64,000 nucleotides of DNA. It comes from Herbaspirillum robiniae (GTDB lineage Bacteria; Pseudomonadota; Gammaproteobacteria; Burkholderiales; Burkholderiaceae_D). Below are positions 37,516-45,549 of the stretch, piece after piece. The stretch spans positions 310,001-374,000 of the forward strand of contig NZ_NJGU01000004.1 in assembly GCF_002213415.1 (NCBI RefSeq), read 5' to 3'. The notes beneath the pieces were generated by a model that was given only the letters and a program-made list of their open reading frames with translations, ran no database searches and had not been told where the DNA came from. How positions within the stretch are numbered: position 1 is the first letter of the stretch; every line of letters begins with the position of its first letter. The translations under genes were made by a program, and so were the position numbers.

Positions 37516-38783
37516 ACCCAGCCGCACCGACAATTCCCGACGCCACGGCGAAGCCGGCGCATGCCGCGCGCAGCGGTTTTCCGGTCGAGGAGGGCGTGCT
37601 CCGGATCGGCGACGTGCCGTTGACGCGGCTGGCCCAGCGCGTCGGCAGCACGCCGTTCTACGCCTACGACCGGGCTTTGCTGTCGGCGCGGGTGGCGCAC
37701 CTGCGCGCGCTGCTGCCGCGCGAGATCGAGCTGCATTACTCGATCAAGGCCAATCCGATGCCGGCCCTGGTGCAGTGGATGGCGCAATTGGTCGACGGCT
37801 TCGACGTCGCCTCCGGCGGCGAGCTGACGACCGCGCTGGATACGCCGATGCCGGCGCGGCACATCACGTTCGCCGGACCCGGAAAGTCGGCGGCCGAACT
37901 GCGGCGCGCGGTGGCGGCCGGGATCCTGGTGCATGTCGAGTCGGCGCGCGAGGCCGACGCCGTCGCAGCCATCGGCGCCGAGCTGGACATCGCGCCGCGG
38001 GTATCGCTGCGCCTCAATCCCGCGTTTGAACTGAAGTCGTCCGGCATGCGGATGGGCGGCGGCGCCAAGCCCTTCGGCGTGGATGCGGAGAGCGCGCCGG
38101 CCTTGCTCGAGGCGCTGGCCGCCAAGGGCGTCCAGGTGCAGGGCCTGCAGGTATTCTGCGGTTCGCAAAGCCTGGACGGGGCGGCGATCATGGATGCGCA
38201 GTCGCGCAGCTTCGAGCTGGGGATGACGCTGGCGCGAGAAGCTTCGCTGGACCTGCATTGCCTCAACATCGGCGGCGCGTTCGGCATTCCTTATTTCCCC
38301 GGCGATCGCGCGCTCGACATCGCGCCGATCGGCGAACACTTGCGGCAATGGCTGGCGCGGCTGCGCGAGGCGCTGCCGGCGGCGCGGGTGGTGATGGAAC
38401 TGGGGCGCTACCTGGTGGGCGAGGCCGGCATCTACGTGGCCCGCGTGGTGGAGCGCAAGGTGTCGCGCGGGCAGGTTTTCCTGGTGGTCGACGGCGGCCT
38501 GCATCATCATCTCGCCGCCTCCGGCAATTTCGGCCAGGTGCTGCGCAAGAACTATCCGGTGACGGTGGTGCCGCAGCAGCCGCGCGCAGGCGAGATCGAA
38601 CACGAGGTGGTGACGGTGGTCGGGCCGCTGTGTACGCCGCTGGACGTGCTGGCCGCGCAGATGCGCCTGCCGCGCGCCGAGCCGGGCGATTTCGTGGTGG
38701 TGTTCCAGTCGGGCGCCTACGGCCTCAGCGCCAGCCCGGTCGCCTTCCTCGGGCACCCGGCTCCGGCCGAGGTGCTGGTATGA
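37512..38783 (+). CDS. PLP-dependent decarboxylase, exosortase A-associated
   Basis: This 423-residue fold-III PLP enzyme is related to diaminopimelate and ornithine decarboxylases. The Schiff-base lysine sits in ELHYSIKANPMP (about residue 80). Other motifs are FDVASGGEL, the phosphate-binding LNIGGAFGIPY, and a C-terminal GPLCTPLDVLA with the Cys of the active-site dimer interface. The product is presumably an amine or modified amino acid handed to, or made on, the thioester generated by the ligase. The substrate in exosortase A loci is not known. Its start overlaps the ligase stop. Confidence 0.93.
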   Translation: MNPAAPTIPDATAKPAHAARSGFPVEEGVLRIGDVPLTRLAQRVGSTPFYAYDRALLSARVAHLRALLPREIELHYSIKANPMPALVQWMAQLVDGFDVASGGELTTALDTPMPARHITFAGPGKSAAELRRAVAAGILVHVESAREADAVAAIGAELDIAPRVSLRLNPAFELKSSGMRMGGGAKPFGVDAESAPALLEALAAKGVQVQGLQVFCGSQSLDGAAIMDAQSRSFELGMTLAREASLDLHCLNIGGAFGIPYFPGDRALDIAPIGEHLRQWLARLREALPAARVVMELGRYLVGEAGIYVARVVERKVSRGQVFLVVDGGLHHHLAASGNFGQVLRKNYPVTVVPQQPRAGEIEHEVVTVVGPLCTPLDVLAAQMRLPRAEPGDFVVVFQSGAYGLSASPVAFLGHPAPAEVLV

Positions 38784-38796
38784 GGATGCCAGTGCG

Positions 38797-39900
38797 ATGA
38801 ACCGCGCCTTCTCCGCCTACCTCGACCTGGTCCGTTTCATCGCCGCCATGCTGGTGGTGCTGGACCATCTCGTGGCCTTCCGTATCGTCACGCCGGCACA
38901 GGCGGCGTTCTTTCCGGAGTGGGGCAGGGAGGCGGTGGTCATGTTCTTCGTGCTGTCCGGGTTCGTGATCGCCTACGCGACCGAGTCGCGCCAGCAGAGC
39001 TTCGGGCAATACGCGGTCAGCCGCGCCGCGCGCATCTATTCGGTGGCGCTGCCCTTGCTGCTGCTGGCCTTTCTTGGCGCGTATGCGCTGCAGGGCGTGC
39101 TGGCCGAGCCGCTCAAAGAGGGCTACCAGCTGCAGAAGTTCTATCTCTACATTCCCTATCACAGCCTGTTCCTGGGCGAACTGTGGACGCATTCGGAGAC
39201 GCCTCTCTGGCTCATTCCCTACTGGTCGCTGGGCTACGAGGTCTGGTACTACCTGCTGTTCGGCGTGCTGTTCTTCATGCGCGGCCGGCGCAGGATGCTG
39301 TGCGCGGCCGCCGTGCTGCTGGTGATGGGCTACAAGCTCTGGCTGCTGCTGCCGGTGTGGTACGCGGGCGTGCTGTTATGGCGCGGGCGCGAGCGGCTGC
39401 GCCTGGCCCCTGCCGCGGCGCGCACCGGGATGCTGCTCAGCGTGGTCCTGCTGTGCGCCTACAAGTTCTGGCATGGCGACGTCTGGCTGAGAACGCTGGG
39501 TCACGCCTGGTGGCCGTTCGCCTCGCTCCCTTTGGGCAGCGCCGAGCGTTATCCGGGCGATTACCTGGTCGGGCTGCTGGTGCTGCTCAATTTCCATTGC
39601 GCCCTGCATGCCCGCATGGCGATGCCGCAGTGGGCCTCGCGCGCGGCGCGCGTGCTGGCGTATTACACCTTCCCCCTCTATCTCGTGCACGGGCTGGTGA
39701 TCTCCTGCTGGCTGGCCTTGCGGCCGGCGGCGGCCGGCGGCGCCGAGCCGGTATCGGTCTGCCTGGCGGTGCTGCTGGCGACCTGGCTGGCCGGCTCGCT
39801 CGCGGATCCCTTGCGCGCCGCCATGGAAGTCGGTGGACGCCGGCTGTGCGCGTGGCTGGCCGGCGCGGGCGGCGGCCTGCGGACTTTGCAGGAAAAATAA
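38797..39900 (+). CDS. Acyltransferase family 3 membrane protein
   Basis: This 367-residue polytopic protein has about ten helices and the acyltransferase-3 (OafA-like) signature. The first helix carries LDLVRFIAAMLVVLDH with the conserved His, followed by MFFVLSGFVIAYATES and an R-A-A-R-I-Y segment. It transfers acetyl or another acyl group to polysaccharide hydroxyls across the membrane. It lies 13 bases after the decarboxylase and one base before the MBOAT gene, so these two acyltransferases are clearly co-expressed. The acceptor is presumably the EPS. Confidence 0.88.
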   Translation: MNRAFSAYLDLVRFIAAMLVVLDHLVAFRIVTPAQAAFFPEWGREAVVMFFVLSGFVIAYATESRQQSFGQYAVSRAARIYSVALPLLLLAFLGAYALQGVLAEPLKEGYQLQKFYLYIPYHSLFLGELWTHSETPLWLIPYWSLGYEVWYYLLFGVLFFMRGRRRMLCAAAVLLVMGYKLWLLLPVWYAGVLLWRGRERLRLAPAAARTGMLLSVVLLCAYKFWHGDVWLRTLGHAWWPFASLPLGSAERYPGDYLVGLLVLLNFHCALHARMAMPQWASRAARVLAYYTFPLYLVHGLVISCWLALRPAAAGGAEPVSVCLAVLLATWLAGSLADPLRAAMEVGGRRLCAWLAGAGGGLRTLQEK

Positions 39901-39901
39901 G

Positions 39902-41449
39902 ATGCTGTTCAACTCCTTTGGCTTCCTGTTCCTGTTCATGCCGGTGGTGGTGCTGGGCTTCTTCGCCCTGGCGCGGATCCGGCGCGAGTGGGCGGCGGCC
40001 TGGCTGGCGCTGGCCTCGCTGTTCTTTTATGGCTGGTGGGACGTACGTTATCTTCCCTTGCTGCTGGGCTCGATATGCTTCAACTACTGGGCCGGCCGGT
40101 ACATAGGCGCGGCCCAGGGCAAGGCGCGGCTGCGCGGCCTGACCCTGGCGGTGGCGGCCGACCTGCTGCTGCTGGCCTACTACAAATACGCGGCGTTCGC
40201 GGTGGCCAGCGTCAATGCGGCATTGGGCAGCGAACTGCCGGTGATGAGCGTCGTGCTGCCGATCGGCATTTCCTTCTTCACCTTCACCCAGATCGCGTTC
40301 CTGGTGGATACCTTCCGCGGCGAGGTGAAGGAATACAATTTCGTCCACTACCTGCTGTTCGTCACTTACTTCCCCCATCTGATCGCAGGGCCCGTGCTGC
40401 ATCACAAGGAAATGATGCCGCAGTTCGCCGATGCGCGAAGTTATCGTTTTTCGGCCGGCAACTGGGCCATCGGGCTGTCCATCTTCACGCTCGGCCTGGC
40501 CAAGAAGGTGCTGGTGGCCGACAACCTGGCCGAGTACGCCAACGCCGTGTTCGACCAGGGCGGCGCGCCGGGCCTGCTGGTGGCGTGGGGCGGCGTGCTG
40601 GCCTACGCCTTCCAGCTGTATTTTGATTTTTCCGGTTACTCGGACATGGCGATCGGCTTGTCGCGCCTGTTCGGGGTCAAGCTGCCGATCAATTTCTACT
40701 CGCCCTACAAGGCGCCCAACATCATCGTGTTCTGGCGCCACTGGCACATGACGCTGTCGCGCTTTTTGCGCGACTACCTCTACATCCCGCTGGGCGGCGG
40801 CCGCCACGGAACGCTGCGGCGCTACTTGAACCTGATGCTGACCATGGTGCTGGGCGGCTTGTGGCATGGCGCCGGCTGGAACTATGTGATCTGGGGCGCG
40901 CTGCATGGCGGCTTCCTGATGATCAACCACGGCTGGCAGGCGCTGTGGCGCGGCCGGCCGGCTGCGCCGCCGTCGCGCGCGGGCCGGGTCGCCGGCGTGC
41001 TGCTGACCTTCGTGGCGGTGTGCATCGCCTGGGTGTTCTTCCGAGCGCCGGACCTGCCGCGCGCGCTGGAGGTGTTGCGCGGCATGCTGTTCATGTCCGG
41101 CGTCAGCCTGCCCGACGCCATCGGCGCGCGCCTGGGCGACGGCGCGCGCGGCTGGCTGGAGCAGCACGGGGTGGGGTTCTACCTCGGCGGCGGGGCGCGC
41201 TTCGTGCAGACCTATCTGTGGGTGGGCGCTGCCGCGCTGCTGGTGTTCTTCTGCCCGAACACGGTACAGATCATGCGCCGCTTCGAACCGGCGCTGCTGG
41301 AAGCCGGTGACGCGCTGGAGCGCGCATCGGCGGCGCGCTTCGCCGGCTGGGAGCCTAAGCGGCGCTGGGCGGTCTGGATCGGGGTGCTGATGGTGCTGAG
41401 CCTGCTGTCGCTGAACCGGCCGGCGGAATTTCTTTATTTCCAGTTTTGA
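39902..41449 (+). CDS. MBOAT family O-acyltransferase
   Basis: This 515-residue membrane-bound O-acyltransferase resembles AlgI. It has the typical opening MLFNSFGFLFLFMPVVV, ISFFTFTQIAFLVD, a central QLYFDFSGYSDMAIG, FWRHWHMTLSRFLRDYLYIP and the catalytic-His region GGLWHGAGWNYVIWGALHG. AlgI-like proteins pass acyl groups to periplasmic partners that acetylate polysaccharides. The SGNH-like protein encoded next is the likely partner. AGGA precedes the ATG at 39902, one base after the acyltransferase-3 stop. Confidence 0.94.
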   Translation: MLFNSFGFLFLFMPVVVLGFFALARIRREWAAAWLALASLFFYGWWDVRYLPLLLGSICFNYWAGRYIGAAQGKARLRGLTLAVAADLLLLAYYKYAAFAVASVNAALGSELPVMSVVLPIGISFFTFTQIAFLVDTFRGEVKEYNFVHYLLFVTYFPHLIAGPVLHHKEMMPQFADARSYRFSAGNWAIGLSIFTLGLAKKVLVADNLAEYANAVFDQGGAPGLLVAWGGVLAYAFQLYFDFSGYSDMAIGLSRLFGVKLPINFYSPYKAPNIIVFWRHWHMTLSRFLRDYLYIPLGGGRHGTLRRYLNLMLTMVLGGLWHGAGWNYVIWGALHGGFLMINHGWQALWRGRPAAPPSRAGRVAGVLLTFVAVCIAWVFFRAPDLPRALEVLRGMLFMSGVSLPDAIGARLGDGARGWLEQHGVGFYLGGGARFVQTYLWVGAAALLVFFCPNTVQIMRRFEPALLEAGDALERASAARFAGWEPKRRWAVWIGVLMVLSLLSLNRPAEFLYFQF

Positions 41450-41463
41450 GGACAGGGACCGGC

Positions 41464-42702
41464 ATGGATGAGAGCCGCGGATTTTCACGTTTCCTGGCCT
41501 GGATGACGGGGTCGGTGGCGCTGGGCTGCCTGTTGGCCGCCGCCTGCGTGGTGGTGGTGGATCCCTATCGCCTGTACCAGCTGGTGCGCATTCCCGGTTT
41601 CAGCGATCTGCGCCCCGCGCCCGAGCACAACCAGGAAGAGATCAAGCTGACGCTGGCGCGCAAGGCCGGCGCCAATGTCTACGTCATGGGCAATTCGCGC
41701 GCCGAATGGGGTTTCGACCCGGCCGCGCTGGCCAGGGCACCGGGCGCGGTGCCGTACAACCTGGCCATCTCCGGCAGCGGCATCGCCACCTCGCGCAGCG
41801 AGTTCGCCTACCTGCACAGCCGCGGCGCGACGCCGCGCCGCATCGTGATGGGGGTGGAGTTCCTCGACTTCCCGGTGGACGGCGCGGCGGCGGCCCCGGC
41901 TGCGGCCGTGGGCAAGCCGGCGGGCTATCCGATCGAACGCTTCAAATGGCGCTTCGATTCGCTGTTCTCGCTCACCGCCCTGAGCGACAGCGTGACCACG
42001 CTGCGCGTGCAGCGCGGGCTGGAGGCGCCGCTGGTGACCGCCAACGGCTTCAATCCCATGCTGGAGTACGCCAAATACGCGCGCGATGAAGGGTATTACG
42101 CCATCTTCCGCCAGCGCGCCGAGGACTACGCCGCCAGCTTCGTGCGCAAGCCGCGCCAGCTGGCCTATGCCGACAGCGGCAGCTCGCCGGCGCGCGAGGA
42201 CCTGCGCGCCATGATCGCGCTGGCCGGCAAGGAAAGGGTGGCGCTGCAGCTGGTGATCTATCCCTATCACGCCCAGATGCTGGCGCTGTTCGAGCAGGCC
42301 GGCCTGTGGCCGCTGTTCGAGTCCTGGAAGCGCATGCTGGCCGAAGAGGTGGCCCAGGCGCAGCGCGATTATCCGGGCGTGGCCATCGAGCTCTGGGATT
42401 TCAGCGGCTTCGCGCCCTACCAGTGCGAGCCCATCCCGGCCAAGGGCGATCGCCGCACCGGCACGCGCTGGTATTGGGAGGCCGGGCATTTCAAGAAGGC
42501 GCTGGGCGACCTGATCCTGGCGCGCCTGCAGGACGACGCCGGCAGCACGGCGCCCGCATTCGGCGAGCGCCTGACGCCGGCTTCGCTGGAAGACAATCGC
42601 CAGCGCATCGCGCGCGAACGCGCGGTGTGCGCCGCGGCAGCGCCATCGGTCTTCACCGACGCCAGCCTGCTGGTGGCGCGCGCCGCCCGGCCACGTTCCT
42701 GA
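41464..42702 (+). CDS. SGNH-like membrane-anchored protein (MBOAT partner)
   Basis: This 412-residue protein has one N-terminal transmembrane anchor (about 14-34) and a periplasmic domain. The domain opens with VYVMGNSRAEWGFDPAAL, which resembles block I (G-x-S) of SGNH-fold acyltransferases such as AlgJ/AlgX and DltD-like proteins. It continues with IVMGVEFLDFP and a late AGHFKKALGDLIL segment, whose His would suit the catalytic position. Together with the MBOAT protein it probably O-acylates the EPS. I chose the ATG at 41464 with AGGACAGGG upstream; a TTG at 41446 would overlap the MBOAT stop. The assignment rests on the motif and context. Confidence 0.75.
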   Translation: MDESRGFSRFLAWMTGSVALGCLLAAACVVVVDPYRLYQLVRIPGFSDLRPAPEHNQEEIKLTLARKAGANVYVMGNSRAEWGFDPAALARAPGAVPYNLAISGSGIATSRSEFAYLHSRGATPRRIVMGVEFLDFPVDGAAAAPAAAVGKPAGYPIERFKWRFDSLFSLTALSDSVTTLRVQRGLEAPLVTANGFNPMLEYAKYARDEGYYAIFRQRAEDYAASFVRKPRQLAYADSGSSPAREDLRAMIALAGKERVALQLVIYPYHAQMLALFEQAGLWPLFESWKRMLAEEVAQAQRDYPGVAIELWDFSGFAPYQCEPIPAKGDRRTGTRWYWEAGHFKKALGDLILARLQDDAGSTAPAFGERLTPASLEDNRQRIARERAVCAAAAPSVFTDASLLVARAARPRS

Positions 42703-42751
42703 GCCGCCCATCCACCGATCCACCGTTCCGACCGGACTCATTGACTCGCCC

Positions 42752-43546
42752 ATGAACCTCACTTCCACGCCGGCACCATTCCTGCGCTCAGGCCGCGCCC
42801 TCCTGCTGGCGCTCGCCGCGTTCGCCTCCCTGGTCGCCGGCCGCGCCGGCGCGGCCGACCTGGTGCAGACCATCGCCGCCATCAAGCCCTCCATCGTCGG
42901 CATCGGCACCTACATGGCCTTGCGCAGTCCCGCGGTCAGCTTCGTCGGCACCGGCTTTGTGATCGGCGACGGCCTGAGCGTGGTCACCAACGCGCACGTG
43001 GTGCCGGCGGTGATCGACGACGAGCGCAAGGAGACCCTGCGCGTGATCGTGGCCAGGGGCGCCAGCGTCGACTATCGGGAAGCGGTGCTGGTGAGCATCG
43101 ATCGCCTGCACGACCTGGCCTTGCTGAAAATGGCCGGGCCGCCCGTGCCGGCGATGAAGGTGGGCGATTCGACCACCGTCAGGGAAGGGCAGATGCTGGC
43201 CTTCACCGGTTTTCCGCTGACGGGCATCCTGGGCTTCCATCCGGTCACGCACCGCGGCATGGTCTCGGCCATCACCGTCGTGGCCACGCCCGCGCCGTCG
43301 TCCCGCTCGCTCGACGCCAAGGCGATCGTGCAGCTCCAGCGCAATGCCTATGAGGTGTTCCAGCTTGACGGCACGGCCTATCCCGGGGGCAGCGGCAGCC
43401 CGCTCTACGACCCCGAGACCGGCGTGGTGCTGGGCGTGATCAACAAGGTGCTCAATGCCACCAAGGAGTCGGCCATTACCGCGCCCAGCGGAATCACCTA
43501 CGCGATCCCGGCCAATTTCATCCGCGAGCTGGTTGAGAAGAAGTAG
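42752..43546 (+). CDS. Secreted trypsin-like serine protease
   Basis: This 264-residue protein has a signal peptide ending near AGRAGA (about residue 34) and a chymotrypsin/HtrA-like protease domain. The triad is readable: His82 in VVTNAHVV, Asp121 in RLHDLALLK and Ser214 in PGGSGSPLY. No PDZ domain follows, unlike DegP, so it is a single-domain periplasmic protease. It lies between the EPS operon and a PEP-CTERM gene, 49 bases from the former. A role in quality control or maturation of surface proteins is possible but not demonstrated. Confidence 0.88.
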   Translation: MNLTSTPAPFLRSGRALLLALAAFASLVAGRAGAADLVQTIAAIKPSIVGIGTYMALRSPAVSFVGTGFVIGDGLSVVTNAHVVPAVIDDERKETLRVIVARGASVDYREAVLVSIDRLHDLALLKMAGPPVPAMKVGDSTTVREGQMLAFTGFPLTGILGFHPVTHRGMVSAITVVATPAPSSRSLDAKAIVQLQRNAYEVFQLDGTAYPGGSGSPLYDPETGVVLGVINKVLNATKESAITAPSGITYAIPANFIRELVEKK

Positions 43547-43558
43547 TCGCCGGCGCGG

Positions 43559-43575
43559 TGTCGGAATTTTTTACA
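43559..43575 (+). promoter_or_regulatory. Candidate PrsR enhancer site (copy 2)
   Basis: TGTCGGAATTTTTTACA matches the 17-bp motif at every fixed position. Its centre is about 280 bases upstream of the predicted start of the 43821-43836 promoter. Confidence 0.55.
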
Positions 43576-43699
43576 GTGCGGCCGATCGCCGGGCAAGGGC
43601 AGCCGGCCGGCGCCGCATGCGCAACAGCGGCGTGGGAGCGTTGCCGGTCGCGCAGGCATGCACCAGTTCCGGCCAGGCTCATGGCACGGGAATTTCCAG

Positions 43700-43716
43700 T
43701 GTCGGAAGTCTTTACA
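43700..43716 (+). promoter_or_regulatory. Candidate PrsR enhancer site (copy 3)
   Basis: TGTCGGAAGTCTTTACA is in the same orientation as copy 2, with its centre about 139 bases upstream of the predicted transcript start. The three central variable bases differ in all copies while the 14 outer bases are identical, as expected for a protein-binding dyad. Confidence 0.6.
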
Positions 43717-43820
43717 TGCTTTTAACAATGCGCAACGGAGAGCGCATTGCACAACGGGAAGATTGTTCCAAGTACCTGATTCGCATGGAATTTTGTTTTG
43801 GCAAACCGTTTTGCTTCAGT

Positions 43821-43836
43821 TGGCATGGCTTTTGCT
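43821..43836 (+). promoter_or_regulatory. Sigma-54 promoter of PEP-CTERM operon
   Basis: TGGCATGGCTTTTGCT has both halves of the RpoN consensus (TGGCA at -24, TTGCT at -12) with exact GG-N10-GC spacing. The predicted transcript start near 43847 gives a leader of about 40 bases before the ATG at 43887. Confidence 0.85.
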
Positions 43837-43886
43837 GAATGTGTTGTGAACATTGTTAAAAAGACCACAAATATCCTATATACGCC

Positions 43887-44630
43887 ATGAAGAAACTACT
43901 CGGAATTCTCGCGGCCGCCCTGATCGGCCTGCCCGGCGCGGCAGCATTCGCCACCCCGACCAACCTGGTCACCAACGGCGGCTTCGAGTCGCTGACCAAC
44001 GGCGCCGGCAAGTTCAACACCACCACCGGCAGCCTCAAGGGCACCACGGTCGCCACCGGCTGGACCTCCACCGGCTACAACTTCCTGTACACCCCGGGCA
44101 CCGCCGATACCACCGGCGCGGGCGCGTCGCACCTGAAACTGTGGGGCCCCAATGACGGCTCCAACAACGGCTTCACCCTGAGCCCGACCGGCGGCAATTT
44201 CCTGGCGTCCAACGGCGTGTACCAGGCCGGTCCGATCCAGCAGATCATCAATGGCCTGGTGATCGGCCAGTCCTACCTGCTGAGCTTCGATTGGGCGGGC
44301 ATCCAGCAGTACAACTTCAACGGCGCCACCACCGAAGGCTGGCAGGTCAGCCTGGGTGCGCAGACGTTCACCACTGCCATGATCAGCAACGTCAGCCACG
44401 GTTTCACCGGCTGGCGCACGCAGACCTTCACGTTCACTGCCACGGCTGCGACCGAAGTGCTGTCGTTCCTGGCCAAGGGCACGCCGCCCAGCGGCGCTCC
44501 GCCGATGTCCCTGCTCGACAACGTGTCGCTGGTGGCCGTGCCTGAGCCGGGCACCTTGTGGGTGATGGCGATCGGCGCGCTGGCGCTGGCCGCGATGACC
44601 TCGCGTCGTCGCCGCCAAGCGCGCGGCTGA
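43887..44630 (+). CDS. PEP-CTERM sorting domain protein
   Basis: This 247-residue secreted protein has a signal peptide (KKLLGILAAALIGLPGAAAFA) followed by a beta-sandwich domain opening NLVTNGGFESLTNG and containing GWTSTGYNFLYTPG. This pattern is typical of carbohydrate-binding-like jelly-roll domains in PEP-CTERM proteins. The exosortase tail is VPEPG, then a hydrophobic segment and SRRRRQ. It is a predicted XrtA substrate that may bind the matrix polysaccharide. Its own sigma-54 promoter and the 17-bp motifs upstream place it under likely PrsK-PrsR control. Confidence 0.92.
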   Translation: MKKLLGILAAALIGLPGAAAFATPTNLVTNGGFESLTNGAGKFNTTTGSLKGTTVATGWTSTGYNFLYTPGTADTTGAGASHLKLWGPNDGSNNGFTLSPTGGNFLASNGVYQAGPIQQIINGLVIGQSYLLSFDWAGIQQYNFNGATTEGWQVSLGAQTFTTAMISNVSHGFTGWRTQTFTFTATAATEVLSFLAKGTPPSGAPPMSLLDNVSLVAVPEPGTLWVMAIGALALAAMTSRRRRQARG

Positions 44631-44676
44631 TGGCCGGACGGCCGTCAGGCGCGTCGCATCGAGGATCCGTTCGCTG

Positions 44677-45495
44677 ATGAGTTTGCTGCAGACACTGCTG
44701 GCGCGTTTGCCAGAGCTGATGACGGAGGTGTTGCGCCTCTGTGCCTGGCTGGTGCTGCTCACGGTGCTGTTCGTCCCGCTGGAGCGCTGGTTCTCCTTGC
44801 GCCGCGAGCGGCCGCGCGGGCGCGCGATGCTGGCGGACCTGGGGTTCTATTTCCTCAGCAGCCTGGCGCCGGCGTTGTTGTTGAGCCTGCCCCTGGCGCT
44901 GGTGGCCGAACTGGGACGGCACCTGTTGCCGCAGTCGGTGGCGCAGGCAGTTGCGGGATTGCCGCCGGCGGCGCGTCTTCTGCTGGCGTTCGTGATCGGC
45001 GAGATCGGTTTTTACTGGGGGCATCGCCTGAGCCATGAAATACCGTGGCTGTGGCGCTTCCATGCGGTTCATCACCGGCCGGAGCATGTGTATTTCCTGG
45101 TCAACACGCGGGCGCATCCGGTGGATCTGGTGGTGACGCGCCTGTTCGGGCTGGCGCCGCTGTATTTGCTGGGGCTGGCCGGGCCGGGCGTGGCCGGCAG
45201 CGCGACGCCGGTGGCGGTGATCTTGCTGGGCACGCTGTGGGGATTCTTCATCCATTCCAACGTGCGGATTCGCCTGGGTTTGCTGGAGTGGGTGGTGGCC
45301 ACTCCGCTGTTTCACCACTGGCACCATAGCCGGGTGGAACACATCAACCGCAACTATGCGTCCACGCTGCCGGTGCTGGATCGCGTGTTCGGCACTTTTT
45401 ACCTGCCCGGCGAATGGCCGGCGGAATATGGCGTGAAGCCCGCTGATGCGGCCAGCGCGGCTGAAGTGGCCGATGTGGCCGCCGCCCGCCGATAG
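44677..45495 (+). CDS. Fatty acid hydroxylase / sterol desaturase family protein
   Basis: This 272-residue inner-membrane protein has about four transmembrane segments. The di-iron histidine clusters of the fatty acid hydroxylase superfamily are present: HRLSHE (about 110), HAVHH (about 122) and HHWHH (about 210). These enzymes use oxygen to hydroxylate or desaturate lipid chains; the bacterial substrate is unknown. It is sandwiched between two PEP-CTERM genes with gaps of 46 and 54 bases and no terminator, so it is probably in the same sigma-54-driven transcript. A membrane-lipid modification linked to surface-protein anchoring is an inference. Confidence 0.9.
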   Translation: MSLLQTLLARLPELMTEVLRLCAWLVLLTVLFVPLERWFSLRRERPRGRAMLADLGFYFLSSLAPALLLSLPLALVAELGRHLLPQSVAQAVAGLPPAARLLLAFVIGEIGFYWGHRLSHEIPWLWRFHAVHHRPEHVYFLVNTRAHPVDLVVTRLFGLAPLYLLGLAGPGVAGSATPVAVILLGTLWGFFIHSNVRIRLGLLEWVVATPLFHHWHHSRVEHINRNYASTLPVLDRVFGTFYLPGEWPAEYGVKPADAASAAEVADVAAARR

Positions 45496-45549
45496 CATCA
45501 CCGATTTTGTGGAGTCGTTGTTCGTTCTTACCGAGACCGTGGACCAACT

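Larger units (their letters stand above)
43547..43886 (+). other. Regulatory region upstream of PEP-CTERM gene
   Basis: These 340 bases carry no gene. They hold two direct copies of the 17-bp motif TGTCGGAA-N3-TTTACA 141 bases apart, followed by a sigma-54 promoter, the normal order for an enhancer-dependent gene. A second TGGC...TTGC-like element at 43799-43814 has the wrong spacing (11 bases). No terminator for the protease gene is evident. Confidence 0.7.

Noticed and set aside
43799-43814. A second TGGC...TTGC element just upstream of the sigma-54 promoter
   Set aside because: GG and GC are separated by 11 bases instead of 10, which sigma-54 does not tolerate well; the neighbour at 43821 fits exactly.
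45380-45402. Loose match to the 17-bp motif near the end of the hydroxylase gene
   Set aside because: It needs an extra base, lacks the AA and the final A, and encodes conserved protein sequence.
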